DNA of 64,000 nucleotides from positions 53,577,676-53,641,675 of the forward strand of contig CM049316.1 of the NCBI GenBank assembly GCA_026874595.1, given 5' to 3'. A program made the position numbers and the translations under genes. Positions 25,301 to 39,426 of this stretch are shown one piece after another. Numbering within the stretch: the stretch's first letter is position 1; each line of letters begins with the position of its first letter. This DNA is from Sipunculus nudus (Eukaryota > Annelida > Sipuncula > Golfingiida > Sipunculidae). The notes under the pieces were generated by a model. The model saw nothing but the letters and a program-made list of their open reading frames with translations, was not told where the DNA came from and did not search any database.

Positions 25301-28300
25301 GTTTGCATTTGATTTAGTGGACTTACACAAATTTGAACAGTCATTTGGCAAAGTAGGCATACTAACATAGTAATTTCAGAAATGACAGAAGCTAGTATTA
25401 CCAAGTATTGTGCAAATGTTGGTCACATGACTCATATTTTGAAGTTGCAGATTTTGTGATTATGTCAGCTTGAAGAATAAAGCATTTTAGCCCAAGTCTT
25501 TCAGTATGTGTAAACAGATTTACCAACAGGCCAAGATTGTGTGTGCATCTTTAAAACTGTTTCAGATTTGGCAACAGATCCAGAGTTCATTCAGTGCAGC
25601 CAGATATAGGTCAAGAGTTCAATCAGTGCAGCCAAGCACAAGGCATGTGATCACCTCATGGGTGACATGTGAACACCTCATGAGCACCATGTGATCACTT
25701 CATGGGTGTCATGCCCCTCAGGGCAGGGCCCCTGCATGAGCTTATGCAATGGTGTCGCTACTATTTCAGTGCTTTGGTGCAATGATTGAACTCTTGAGCC
25801 AGATAAAGGTCAAGAGTTCAATCTGTGCAGCCAAGCACAAGGCATGTGATCACCTCATGGGCACCATGTGATCACTTCATGGGTGTCATGCCCCTCAGGG
25901 CAGGGCCCCTGCATGAGCTTATGCAATGGTGTGGCTACTATTTCAGATATGGTAAACAGGCTAGAGGTCAGTCTTGATCTATTTATAGCTATGGCAGACT
26001 GCCAACTGTATCAGATTAGGCAACAGGTCAAGAGTTCACTCAGTTCAGCCAGGTATGTGCCAGGAGTACTATCAGTGCAGTAGCTGCATTCTATTTATAG
26101 CGTTGGCAGACTGCCCACTGCTTCAGATTTGGCACCAAAGTTCAGCCTGGATCTATTTATAGCTTTTGCAGACTGCCAACTGTGCCAGATTATGCAACAG
26201 GTCAAGAGTTCACTCAGTTCAGCCAGGTACAGGTCAAAAGTTCCCTCAGTCTAGCCAGGTGCAGGTCATGAGTTCACTCAGTGCAGTAGCCTGAGCCAGC
26301 AAATTTGTCACAGTTCACTCGGGTCAACTGCCTTTCTCACCTAAGCCTGGTCAGCCCCATGCATCAGACTCAAGGTAAGTTTGATGTATTGGCCTGATAT
26401 TTTGACCTGTCTATGTGTCTTTGATGGCTTTCTCGTTCACAAGACAGGTGTCGCCACCTTCAATGACTTTTGCACAGTGAATGTGCCTGCTTATTTCTAC
26501 AGTGGAATTTGATATATCAGCCTGAAATTGGGCATATATATACATATCGAATACCTTTGTTGTATACAAGACTGGTGGTGCCACCTACAATAATTTTTGC
26601 ACAGTGTGTGTCCCTGCTTATTTTCAGGAGGGGTTTGATATATCAGTCTGAAATTGGGCATATGTATATATCTCTGATAGCTTTGTTGTATACAAGACTG
26701 GTGGTTCAAGCTACAATCATTAGCTCAGCTGACTATATATAAGTCATCTGAGCTATAGTCGTGGTCCATTATCCGTTGCCGGATGTCTGTCGTGCCGTCC
26801 GTCCATCCAGATGTCCGTCCGTAAGACTGGCACGTTTCGACACCATTGGACCTGCGAATCTGAAATTCGGCATACAGTTAGATGTCCCCAAAATCTCCTA
26901 CCATGCCGAAAATTGGGTCATTAGGACATTGTTCCTTTGAGATATTAAGGAAAAACCTCAATTTTTTATTAGAAATCTTTTTTCACACTTCAGGACTGCC
27001 TAATATCAAACCACTCATCTGGTTTTCTTCATATTTACTATAAATATTCCTCTATATAGTTCCTATGTACATGCCAGAAATTAAGTCAGTATTATTTAAT
27101 TTAAAAAAGTAATGGGCCCAAATATTATGGACTTTGTAATGAATTCAGGAAAGACATTTGGTCACTTAAGACCAAAAGTGTTAAAGGTAGGGACTTTATT
27201 TCAGTAATACAACTTTAATTAACCAAAATTTAATTGTAAAGCAAAAATTAGATCAAAATCTGTTAAATTTTTTTTAAATATTAGCAAAAATAAAAATTGG
27301 TACCTTAAATTTTGCCTAACTCTGGCCACGGCACGTTTTTTTCCTGTAAGTACTGTGGATTAAATTTTCACACCATGTGCACATAAGGATTTAATCTGTT
27401 AAAATCTGAAATTTGAAAATAAAAGCTGCAAAATTAGGCTAGTTATTGAATTTTATTTGGAGGCTTTTGTTGTATTCCCTTACATTGTCAAGCAGTCCAC
27501 TTTGGTGACTGTAGATCATTCAGTGCAGCTCTCTCCACTAAGTTGAGCTTGATCAGGCTGTCTGCAGTTAATACCATACCACAGGGAGCCTTTTTTTCTG
27601 GCACCCCCCCCCCCCCCTATTCTGTTGACAGACCTGTACTATGAACTAGATGAATCTTAAAATTAACATTTTTTTCAGCAACGAGCAGTAACAATGGAGA
27701 CCCCTCCCCCCACCCACCCCTTCAATACACAGGACTAATAAACAAGATGATTTATAATTTTAATGTTAAATAAATTCTTTTTTATGAGACTTGGACAATT
27801 TTGATTGTTTTAAGAAAAAAAAATCAGGAATTTAATCCTAATATTCAAATGTGATAAAATATTAGGATCTAATGTAAGTGCTAACTTACAAGATTTAAGA
27901 AGATATAAATACTTTGTAGCATTTCATTCATATCTCTTAGAGTATTAAAATTAGGAATATTTGACAAACTTTGTGGGATTAATTTTCAACTCATATGGCC
28001 ATATATTTAACTTTTGAAAACTTAATTACCTTCAAAAATTATTTGTTTATGAAATGTTACTTTTATATGTTACTTACCGTAGGCCTATTTGTTCCCTTGG
28101 TGCATCACTAAATGGTTTACCTCATGTCCATTATTCTATAATTTGCAGAGTTTCATTTTAGCAGGGCCATTTTCTCATAGCTTTTCTAATAATAATATAC
28201 ATGAAAAACCAAAAGAAATAAAAAATATTTTGCAGTTACTAATATTTTCCAAAATTCAGCTGAGCGATGTGACCCATGGGTCCCTTGTTTTTGTGTTATG

Positions 28301-31300
28301 TGCACTCATGCCAGAATTTCAGCAGTGATGTTTGTGTAATTGTTTCTTATTCAAAATGTTTAGTAATTGCATCATTCATATACATGAGAAGTAATGGTCC
28401 AGCATTGAAGCATTAAACCTGGTGTATTTCCCGATGCACAGGTTCACATTAGGCCTGTAGGCCTTGTTTAAATTAAAATATGAGAATCATAGTCATTAAA
28501 AAATTAGAACATTATTCAATTAATATGGAATACTTATACACATGTAAAATTGTTCATGTTTGACATGACATTTTTAGGTGGATATGACTGGATTCAGCAT
28601 CATTATAAATACACATAATCATGGGCACATATTTGTCAATTATTTACCTTATCATATTGTCAATCTTGTCACTTCAGAGTGTTGTTTGACTGTCACACTT
28701 TGTGAGACTAGCTGCAAGGTTAACTAACTGTGTCAAAGTCCAAGGCCAGAGATTATGTAACATAAAAAATTACATCAAACTTGAAACTGAATCTATAGTG
28801 CTGCCGATCCCATTTATAAATTTAAAAATATATTTGGACATTTCTCATATGAGGTTAACAAATCTTAAACCTGCCCTTTGCAACACTGTCATATACATTA
28901 TTAATTTTAGATTATAATAAAATGGAAATTAGATATGCTGTAATTATGGTATTTGCTGAACACTAAAATATACATTGTATGATTGTATTATGAAGATTGT
29001 ATTATGACTCAATGCAAAGTCTCTCAGCTGAATATCATGACCAAATGGTGACTTTTTATAATAGTAAAACTTTGAGTTCAAACTAAATACTCATAAATAA
29101 AACTCATGTCTTTTCTCTCATGAATTGTAGGAAGGAAATGGAAAGAAGAGTCTCACTTGAAAGTCCAAAGCTTCAGGAAATAATAAACCGTGAGCGTTCC
29201 AAACAGGAGTCACATCACACTCAACAGCTGCAGCTTCAGCAACAGCAGTAAGTATACCCACATGTTACATGGTCAGCGTTCCAAACAGGAGTCACATCAC
29301 AATCAGCAGCTGCAGCTTCAGTGACAGCAGTAAGCATACCCACATGTAACAAGGTCAGCGTTCCAAACAGGAGTCACAGCACACTCAACAGCTGCAGCTT
29401 CAGCGACAGCAGTAAGTAAACCCACATGTTACACGGTCAGTGTTCCAATCAGGAGTCACAGCACACTCAACAGCTGCAGCTTCAGTGACAGCAGTAAGCA
29501 TACCCACATGTTACATGGTCAGTGTTCCAAACAGGAGTCACAGCACACTCAACAGCTGCAGCTTCAGTGATAGCAGTAAGTATACCCACATGTTACACGG
29601 TCAGTGTTCCAAACAGGAGTCACAGCACACTCAACAGCTGCAGCTTCAGTGACAGCAGTAAGTAAACCCACATGTTACACGGTCAGTGTTCCAAACAGGA
29701 GTCACTTCACACTCAACAGCTGCAGCTTCAGCGACAGCAGTAAGTATACCCACATGTTACACGGTCAGTGTTCCAAATAGGAGTCACATCAAGCTCAACA
29801 GCTGCAGCTTCAGTGACAGCAGTAAGCATACCCACATGTTACATGGTCAGTGTTCCAAACAGGAGTAACAGCACACTCAACAGCTGCAGCTTCAGTGACA
29901 GCAGTAAGTATACCCACATGTTACACAGTCAGTGTTCCAAACAGGAGTCACAGCACACTCAACAGCTGCAGCTTCAGTGACAGCAGTAAGTATACCCACA
30001 TGTTACACAGTCAGTGTTCCAAACAGGAGTCACATCTCACTCAACAGCTGCAGCTTCAGTGACAGCAGTAAGTATACCCACATGTTACACAGTCAGTGTT
30101 CCAAACAGGAGTCACATCTCACTCAACAGCTGCAGCTTCAGTGACAGCAGTAAGTATACCCACATGTTACACAGTCAGTGTTCCAAACAGGAGTCACAGC
30201 ACACTCAACAGCTGCAGCTTCAGTGACAGCAGTAAGTATACCCACATGTTACACAGTCAGTGTTCCAAACAGGAGTCACATCTCACTCAACAGCTGCAGC
30301 TTCAGTGACAGCAGTAAGTATACCCACATGTTACATGGTCTGTGTTCCAAACAGGAGTCACTTCACACTCAACAGCTGCAGCTTCAGTGATAGCAGTAAG
30401 TATACCCACATGTTACACGGTCAGTGTTCCAAACAGGAGTCACTTCACACTCAACAGCTGCAGCTTCAGTGACAGCAGTAAGTATACCCACATGTTACAT
30501 GGTCAGTGTTCCAAACAGGAGTCACAGCACACTCAACAGCTGCAGCTTCAGTGACAGCAGTAAGTATACCCACATGTTACATGGTCAGAGTTCCAAACAG
30601 GAGTCACATCTCACTCAACAGCCGCAGCTTCAGCGACAGCAGTTAGTATACCCACATGTTACGCGGTCAGTGATGATAATTTCAATGTCCTCAGATCCAT
30701 GGAAATCCTGCACTTTGGACATTCTAAGTCCTCATGAAAAAAATAAATGCATCCACACAGAAAAAATAGGAAATACTATTATTGAAAAAAATAATGAAGA
30801 AATTTCTGTATATTTTCAATAATAACTGTTCTTGTATCTTTTGACATCAAGTTTCATTCTTGTGCAGATAATCAACATTTAAAGTATAAAAATGACATTT
30901 ATGCCCATTGTTTCCTTTGTGAATATGGAGCTGTTAGTATGATTGTAGGTAAACTTCAATCCTTACTATGAACATGCGATCATGTTTGTGTTCTCTATCT
31001 GTTCCCTTAACTTGATGAGCTGGCCTTGTCCATATGACAAGATCTTCACAAATTTAGTTTTATAGAACAAAATTCAACCTTCAGCTTGTTAAATTTTCAA
31101 TTTCATCCTTTTTCATGTACACCTAATAATAGCAAGTGATATGTGAGGAAACAGGATTTGGGAACATTATTGTCCTTGGTGATCAAAACCTTAATGAACC
31201 TGTCAGAACCGTGTGACTATATCTGCAGCGATAATAATATCAGCTAATAATAGGAGGCAGATTCATGGCCATGAGAACGGGCCACAGAGGAAGAATTCTA

Positions 31301-34300
31301 GTTCCACAGTACTGACTTTCATGACCTGAAACACATCCAGTCTTTAATATTGTTGACACAAGTGTCTCATTTCTGTTCTATCTTTGTGTCATATTTTCAT
31401 TTGATATGTTTGTATATACCCAGTATTATTTTGTTATTTGTCTAACAGGAACATTTTTTCTTTCTGCTTCCTTTTCACTTGCTGTTTCATAGTCATGTAT
31501 CAGTTATGCATTTCCATGGGCTTTATATTTAACCAAATATTCATAACATAAAACACTGTATCTCCAGTCTATGTACAGCCTAAGAAAAGGCCCACTCATT
31601 GCCAGTGATGCCCCCCATATGTCCTGGTCTGACATCGGCTTAACATGGAGTTAACATCGGGATATGTAGAGGACACAATTCGGTGACATAGGAATAACAT
31701 TTGGAAGTGGAGAATCTGAGAAATATTGGGATATATTTCAATATGTTCAGAAATGTTTATAATCAGCATGATGTCTGGACACGTCAGGGTGACATCATGA
31801 GATATTGGGGTGACATCGGGACACGTGGGGTTAGGGAAGACATCTGGACAACACGTCAGGGTGACATCAGCAATATGTGAGCCAACCTTTAGACCTATTA
31901 AAAAAGGTCAAAATGCATCTTTCTTTGAAGTTGTTTTATACTTAGATTAAATGTTGGTTTCTTTTGCTACTATTTTGTTACCTGCAGGGTGAAGGACTAT
32001 TTATAAATGCTTCCTCGCTCTTTTTGATGCTGTTCTTATAATTTTTGTTTTCATTGGGGAAGATATGTTGTTTCATTATAAATTACTAGCTACCATAGAT
32101 GTGCTGAGTGTCTTTTAGTCAGGACGTGGTGTATATAACCATTATCATTATCATGCAATGTGTCCTTTGTTATGAGACCTTTGAAGTTTTATTGTATCTT
32201 TGAGGCTAGTCTTTGATGTCATGAAATATTGAGAGAAAGTGGTTTTGTAATAATTGATTGTACCATCCCATACCTCCTGATAGAGAAGTTTTCCAACCTT
32301 AGGGCGGAGTCCTACAATTAAAGATGGTTATTTTCAATTAATAATTCAAAGTTATTTTTTTGCCAATGTACTTATGACATGTCTGATATCCCTCTCCAAT
32401 ATTTTTCGTACATTCCAGAAAAAATTCAGTTACAAGACGCAATAGCTTCTATACCATTACCTGGCCAATAACAAGAAACAATAGTTTCTACACCACTACC
32501 TTGCCAATAACAGGAAAACAATAGTTTCTACACCACTACCTGGCCAATAACTAGAAACTATAGTTTCCGCAGCAGTACCTGGCCAAGTACTAGAAACAAT
32601 AGTTTCTACACCACTACCTGGCCAATTACTAGAAACTATAGTTTTCGCAGCAATACCTGGTTAAGTACTAGAAACAATAGTTTTCACAGCAGTGCCTGGC
32701 CAATTACTAGAAACAATAGTTTCCGCAGCAGTACCTGGCCAATTACTAGAAACAATAGTTTTCACAGCAGTGCCTGGCCAATTATAAGAAAAACAATATT
32801 TTCTACACCACTACCTGGCCAATTACTAGAAACAATAGTTTCCGCAGCAGTACCTGGCCAATTACTAGAAACAATAGTTTTCACAGCAGTGCCTGGCCAA
32901 TTATTAGAAACAATATTTTCTACACCACTACCTGGCCAATTACTAGAAACAATAGTTTCCGCAGCAGTACCTGGCCAATTACTAGAAACAATAGTTTTTG
33001 CAGTAGTATCTGGCCAATTACTAGAAACAATAGTTTCTACAGCACTATCTGTCCAGTAACAAGAAACAATGGTTTATACACCAATACCTGGCCAGTATCA
33101 AGAAACAATAGTTTCTACACCACTATCTGGCCAATCACTAGAAAAAATAGTTTCCACAGCAGTACCTGGCCAGTAACAAGAAACAATAGTTTCTACACCA
33201 CTACCTGTCTAATAACAAGAAACAATACTTTATTCAGCAGTACCTGGCCAGTAACAAGAAACAATAGTTTCTACACCACTACCTGTCCAATAACAAGAAA
33301 CAATAGTTTCCACAGCATTACCTGGCCAGTATCAAGAAACAATAGTTTCTACACCACTATCTGGCCAATCACTAGAAAAAATAGTTTCCACAGCAGTACC
33401 TGGCCAGTAACAAGAAACAATAGTTTCTACACCACTACCTTTCCAATTACAAGAAACTATAGTTTCTAAACCACTACCTGGCAAGTAACAAGAAACAATA
33501 GTTTCTTCACCACTACCTGACCAATTACTAGAAACAATAGTATCTACACCACAACCTGGCAAGTAACAAGAAACAATAGTATCTACACCACTACCTGGCC
33601 AATTACAAGAAACAATAGTTTATACACCAATACCTGGCAAGTAACAAGAAACAATAGTATCTACACCACTATCTGGCCAATTACAAGAAACAATAGTTTA
33701 TACACCAATACCTGGCAAGTAACAAGAAACAATAGTTTCTTCACCACTACCTGGCGAATTACTAGAAACAATAGTTTATACACCACAACCTGGCAAGTAA
33801 CAAGAAACAATAGTTAATTCACCACTACCTGGCCAATTACTAGAAACAATAGTTTATACACCAATACCTGGCAAGTAACAAGAAACAATAGTATCTACAC
33901 CACTACCTGGCCAATTACAAGAAACAATAGTTTATACACCAATACCTGGCAAGTAACAAGAAACAATAGTTTCTTCACCACTACCTGACCAATTACTAGA
34001 AACAATAGTATCTACACCACAACCTGGCAAGTAACAAGAAACAATAGTATCTACACCACTACCTGGCCAATTACAAGAAACAATAGTTTATACACCAATA
34101 CCTGGCAAGTAACAAGAAACAATAGTTAATTCACCACTATCTGGCCAATTACTAGAAATTATAGTTTCCGCAGCAGTACCTGGCCAGTAACAAGAAACAA
34201 AAGTTTCCGCAGCAGTACCTGGCCAGTAACAAGAAACAAAAGTTTCCGCAGCAGTACCTGGCCAGTAACAAGAAACAAAAGTTTCTACAGCACTACCTGG

Positions 34301-37300
34301 CCAGTAACAAGAAACAATAGTTTCTACAGCCCTACCTGGCCAGTAACAAGAAACAAAAGTTTCTACAGCCCTACCTGGCCAGTAACAAGAAACAAAAGTT
34401 TCTACAGCCCTACCTGCATTAACAAGAAACAAAAGTTTCTACAGCCCTACCTGGCCAGTAACAAGAAACACTAGTTTCTACAGCCCTACCTGGCCAATAA
34501 CAAGAAACAATAATTTCTACACCACTACCTGGCCAGTAACAAGAAACAATAGTTTCTACACCACTACCTGGCCAATTACAAGAAACAATAATTTCTACGC
34601 CAGTACCTGGCCAGTAACAAGAAACAATAATTTCCACACCACTACCTGTCCAGTAAAAAGAAACAATAGTTTCTACGCCACTACCAGACCTGTAACAAGA
34701 AACAGTAGTTATTTTGACATGGCACCATTTATAGACAGTTTATAAAAATAAACACACAGGTCTTGGATCCATTTGAATGTGAAATCAATCTAAGAAACTT
34801 TACAGAATGTCACTCTGGAGCCTAAGTAATTTCCTGACCTTACAGCTTAAATATTAACAACCAATCATGGTCACTTGACAAATATCACTTCATCATGCAC
34901 AATAACTTAAGTTGGAAATGACATCAGTATAAGTAGTGTCATACTACATCACCAGCCTGCATTCAGTTTACAAGTTTGTGGCCATACACAATGTAAACCT
35001 CTCAGGTTCCTTTAAAAAATATGGTACATACAGTATTAATCAGACACTTGTTTCAATCAGACAAAAAGCTTGACAGCATCAGGAGGCTCTAAATGCTGTT
35101 ATCCTGGTAGTTAGACTAAAACCTTTCCTTTTGACCACATTTCCTCATACTTAGACTGGTCTTTAAAGTACACCACTGTGAAAATTGCAGCTTGAGTAAG
35201 GACAAGTCACACCTGTGAGTGATCACGTAACTCTTAATGGTCATCTCAGTCTGCTACAAAATAGATGAAGCCATCAGCAGAAAACCAAGCTGCAGCAAAA
35301 TAACATTCTACCATAGAGTTTGAATACTATTCCTTGGAAAAAAAAAAAACAGTCACTATAGAGTCATAGTCAAGCATTGCCATATCTTCATTAACATGTA
35401 ATTTATAATGATACCTACAGCATGGTGTGAGTTATAATCATATATTCTTGTATGTCCTGGTAGCTCACTTGTTATCTGTATACCGGTACATCATTAAACA
35501 TCAGGCATGTTATCAACTGGATATACATTGGCGGTGAAGCAAAATATTCATTGGGGGGCCTAATAGTAGATATCCATGACATACAAATGGAAAATTTTTA
35601 AAAACTGTTTGTATACTACTGCATTCTAATGCATTTTTTGCTGTCATTTATTGGTCAATGCTTACTTTAAAAGAAAAAAAAAGAATATATATATCAACTT
35701 TGCAATATTTTTTTTTGCACCTCAAATTCTAGGGGGTTTATATATATATATATATTTATATATATATACATATATATATATGCACTTATGGGGTTGATAT
35801 AGGGATGGGGCAGTCTATTACAGTCCTGTACAGGAGAATATACTAACTGTACTGAGAAATACTGGTACTCCTTATGTTTTTCCATCATAATGTGCCACTG
35901 GGGGTCCCCCCCCCCCCCTCCCAGTTCCATGGGGTATGATGCAAGATGCCAAACCTGTTTCATGGCCTGTCTATTACAGAGTTTAATAGCCCAACTAGTG
36001 AAAGCAATCAGGATCAAATTGACAAACTGCACTTCCCTGGATGTACCAAACTCTGCACTTATCCTTGTTGAAGTTTGTGCATTGTGCAAGTTCATTTTAG
36101 TTTGAGCTAAGAGAGAGTGATCATATTTGCTTGATAACATGGGTCGTTACGTAAGATGTTATGGATTTTTCTGATTGGGCAGGCCAGTATGGAGGCTTTA
36201 CCAATCGATGTGCCAGCTTGTCCTATTTATGCACAACTTGGAGAAAATACTTTGCATGGTTCTTCATGTCCATGTTTATGTATAAATGACTTTTTTTGTA
36301 AAACTCTGTTCACACATTAGTCAGACATTACATGTAATGTCATTTTTAAAGTGCTGTTGTTGTATGTATTTGGACCTTTCTAATGGACCAGGGTATATAG
36401 GTGCTGATCTTTCCAAGACCTAGGGCAAAGGTGTTTGCCATAGTTTTTCTCACTCTTCTGACAGTAGTATATAGCAGCTGGTCATGAAAATTTATTGTAC
36501 CCATGTTTTGCAAAAAGGTTCTTCCATTTCACCCATGAGTGACAGGCACTAGACCCTGGTCAAGGACTGTCAATTGGATGCATCCTTTTTACCAGGAGTT
36601 TGACTTTACCTTAAGGTGTGGCACAATGGTTTGTCTTTGACTACATGGAGGTGTGGCACCATGGTTTGTCTTTGACTACATTAAGGTGTGGCACCATAGT
36701 TTGTCTTTGACTACATTAAGGTGTGGCACCATGGTTTGTCTCTGACTAGATTGAGGTGTGGCACCATGGTTTGTCTTTGACTACATGGAGGTGTGGCACC
36801 ATGGTTTGTCTTTGACAACATTGAGATGTGGCACCATGGTTTGTCTTTGACTACATTGAGGTGTAGCACCATGGTTTGTCTCTGACTACATTAAGGTGTG
36901 GCACAATGGTTTGTCTCTGACTACATTGAGGTGAGGCACCATGGTTTGTCTCTGACTAGATTGAGGTGTGGCACCATGGTTTGTCTTTGACTACATTGAG
37001 GTGTGGCACCATGGTTTGTCTTTGACTACATTGAGGTGTGGCACCATGGTTTGTCTTTGACTACATTAAGGTGTGGCACCATAGTTTGTCTTTGACTACA
37101 TTAAGGTGTGGCACCATGGTTTGTCTCTGACTACATTAAGGTGATGCACCATGGCTCGTCTTTGACTACATTAAGGTGTGGCTCCATGGTTTTTCTTTGA
37201 CTACATGAAGGTGTGGCACTATGGTTTGTCTTTGACTACATTAAGGTGTGGGACCATGGTTTGTCTTTGACAACCATTACAAGCAAAAATTATGACATTT

Positions 37301-39350
37301 GGAGACATCTTGAGGGTGCAATGAAAATTAAAACATAGCCACTATGACATGTGGAGACATCTGCAGGGGATAATAAAAACTAAAACATATTGATAGGACA
37401 AGGGGCGGACATAAATTCCATGAGCTTGTTAATGCTAGCCATTGATAACTATCAAGCACTATTATTTATTACTGCTACTGCATGTCACTGTAGACTCGAA
37501 AAGAGAAAAGTGTCTCAGACCCAGAGGCAAAGTGCATATGACTGTTAGTGTTATCATCAGATATATCAGACTATAAACCCTGTACCCGTAGATTAACATG
37601 AAAAGAGCAATTCCTAAGGTCAAGCTGCTGATTCTACTGATTTTTTTGTCATTTCACCTTGAATGCATACCTCCTATGAGCAGATGTCCCTAGTTCAACC
37701 ATAGACCATCTATTTTTGTCTCTTTTACTGTCACACTTCATGTTTGAAATACATTCATTTCTTAATTAATCAGTGAACCTGCCTTTTGCCCATCCATTGT
37801 AACTCATATGCGAAGAAAATTCAAATATGACATCCAGCCAGCTTTTGGTAAGTCTTCATGGAAACCTGGAACTGGGTCATTGACCTATAATCAGTGAGCA
37901 ATATGGCAAAAATTCATTTTTTCCTCACAATAAAAGTCAAGTTATTTATTCTTTGTTTTCAAGGTTGCTGAACACATGTTTTCCCATTGTATCATAAAAT
38001 TGAACTAATGTGCTCCATTTATACGTGTCTTTGTCAAAAGCTTTAAATACACTTTTAACTAACATTGGTGAATTACATCCAGTCCATTTTGAGCTCAATT
38101 TAAAAAAGCTACAGCAGTTAATGATATATTGAAATTTGCCTAACATGTTGATCATACTTGTATTTTGTTATCAATTGATCAGGAGCAGTGCAAACATCTG
38201 TAATTAATTTTTTAAACAACAAATTCCTATGCATGCATCTTTAAGAGAATTTTGTCAGGTTTATAAGTTTGTGTCCTGCAGCTGAGTTCTTACACCTGGA
38301 GGTTTTGGCCCTGGGATGGTTAAGCTATTTAGGAAGCTAAAAATCAAATCTTTAGTTTAGCAGATTGGTCACAGTTCAAATGTTAATCTGCAAGGTAGAC
38401 TCTTCTAAAGACTGAAGGGCTGTATTAGAGGCAGCACATGTGACTGTCCCGTCCATGTGACAGAACCAGTAGCTCCCACAGGGCAGTCATATAATGGACA
38501 TCACATGACCAGGAGGTGTCATCCCACAATTCCAATACCAATTACCACCAGGGCAGCCTGGTTGGGTGGTGATGCAGGCAGGGAGGGATGCCTGGTATGA
38601 TGCAGTGTCTTAGCACTAGTGTGATTTGATCGTTCTTCTGAGACGCTGCCAGCAAGATGAGGACAGACTATCCAGTGTTAATCGGGTTACTGCTCAGCCA
38701 CACTTGATGTTCCTGCGGACACCAGACCACTTATCTGGTTTCATGTCACAGAAAGCGAAGCAAGTCTTTTGAAACAGAATCACGGTCACATTCTCCTTGT
38801 CATGACAGAGGAACATGAAGGGCGTAGATTGTTAATTTAATTAACTATATCCTACTCTCATTACATCTTATTCTTACTGCATAATCAAAAGGGCTGTCCA
38901 TCATTTCTTTGATATCAAGGGATGTAATCAAACTAAATTCAACACTCATCAAAAGTACCTTCCAGGATTATTAGAATAACTTGTGCAAATATTAGTCATT
39001 GTTATTTTCATTAAGAGTAAATGCTTAAATGTATTACCTTTTCTGTCCATTGTCCTTATTACCCATCAGTGCTGAAAGCTTACCCATGGTCATTTATCAT
39101 TTCATTTGACATTCTAATGGTTATGATTTAGAGATTTTGAGTCAAATGCCTATAAGCTGTTCATGTGCACCAAAATATCAGATATTCCTATATCAGACTT
39201 TTCATCAGACTGTTTAAAGAGTTTTTCACAGGTCACATCTCTGATCATTTTTATTGGGTTTGACAACAAAGCTCTTTCTTTATTTCTCTCTCTCTTTCTT
39301 TCTCTTTCTCTCTCTCTCTATCTCTCTCACACACACACATACATATATGT

Positions 39351-39426
<76 letters not shown>

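Larger units (their letters stand above)
17591..29130. other. Intron of 11.5 kb
   Basis: Phase-2 intron. 17.6-19.7 kb is unremarkable AT-rich sequence except for an AAAGGTCAAGGTCAAAG motif near 19115. 19.7-21.8 kb and 26.7-28.3 kb are two copies of one dispersed element. 23.2-25.4 kb is a composite of dispersed repeat modules, and 25.6-26.7 kb is local duplications. 28.3-29.1 kb shows nothing beyond short chance frames. Confidence 0.7.

Noticed and set aside
29440-30822. A ladder of 70-codon frames every 82 bp, and one of 132 codons
   Set aside because: 82 is not a multiple of 3, so each unit restarts the same out-of-frame peptide. The true exon frame is different and ends at 29247.
33332-34637. 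Minus-strand frames with a 13-residue ETIVSCYWPG-type repeat
   Set aside because: By-product of the 39-bp array; frames are interrupted by units with indels or stops, with no exon signals and no recognisable protein family.
38620-38775. Open stretch RCQQDEDRLSSVNRVTAQ in a GC-richer segment, considered as an extra exon
   Set aside because: No GT donor at a suitable place, and exons 3 and 4 already join in phase (CA|G). It would also break the coiled-coil pattern.
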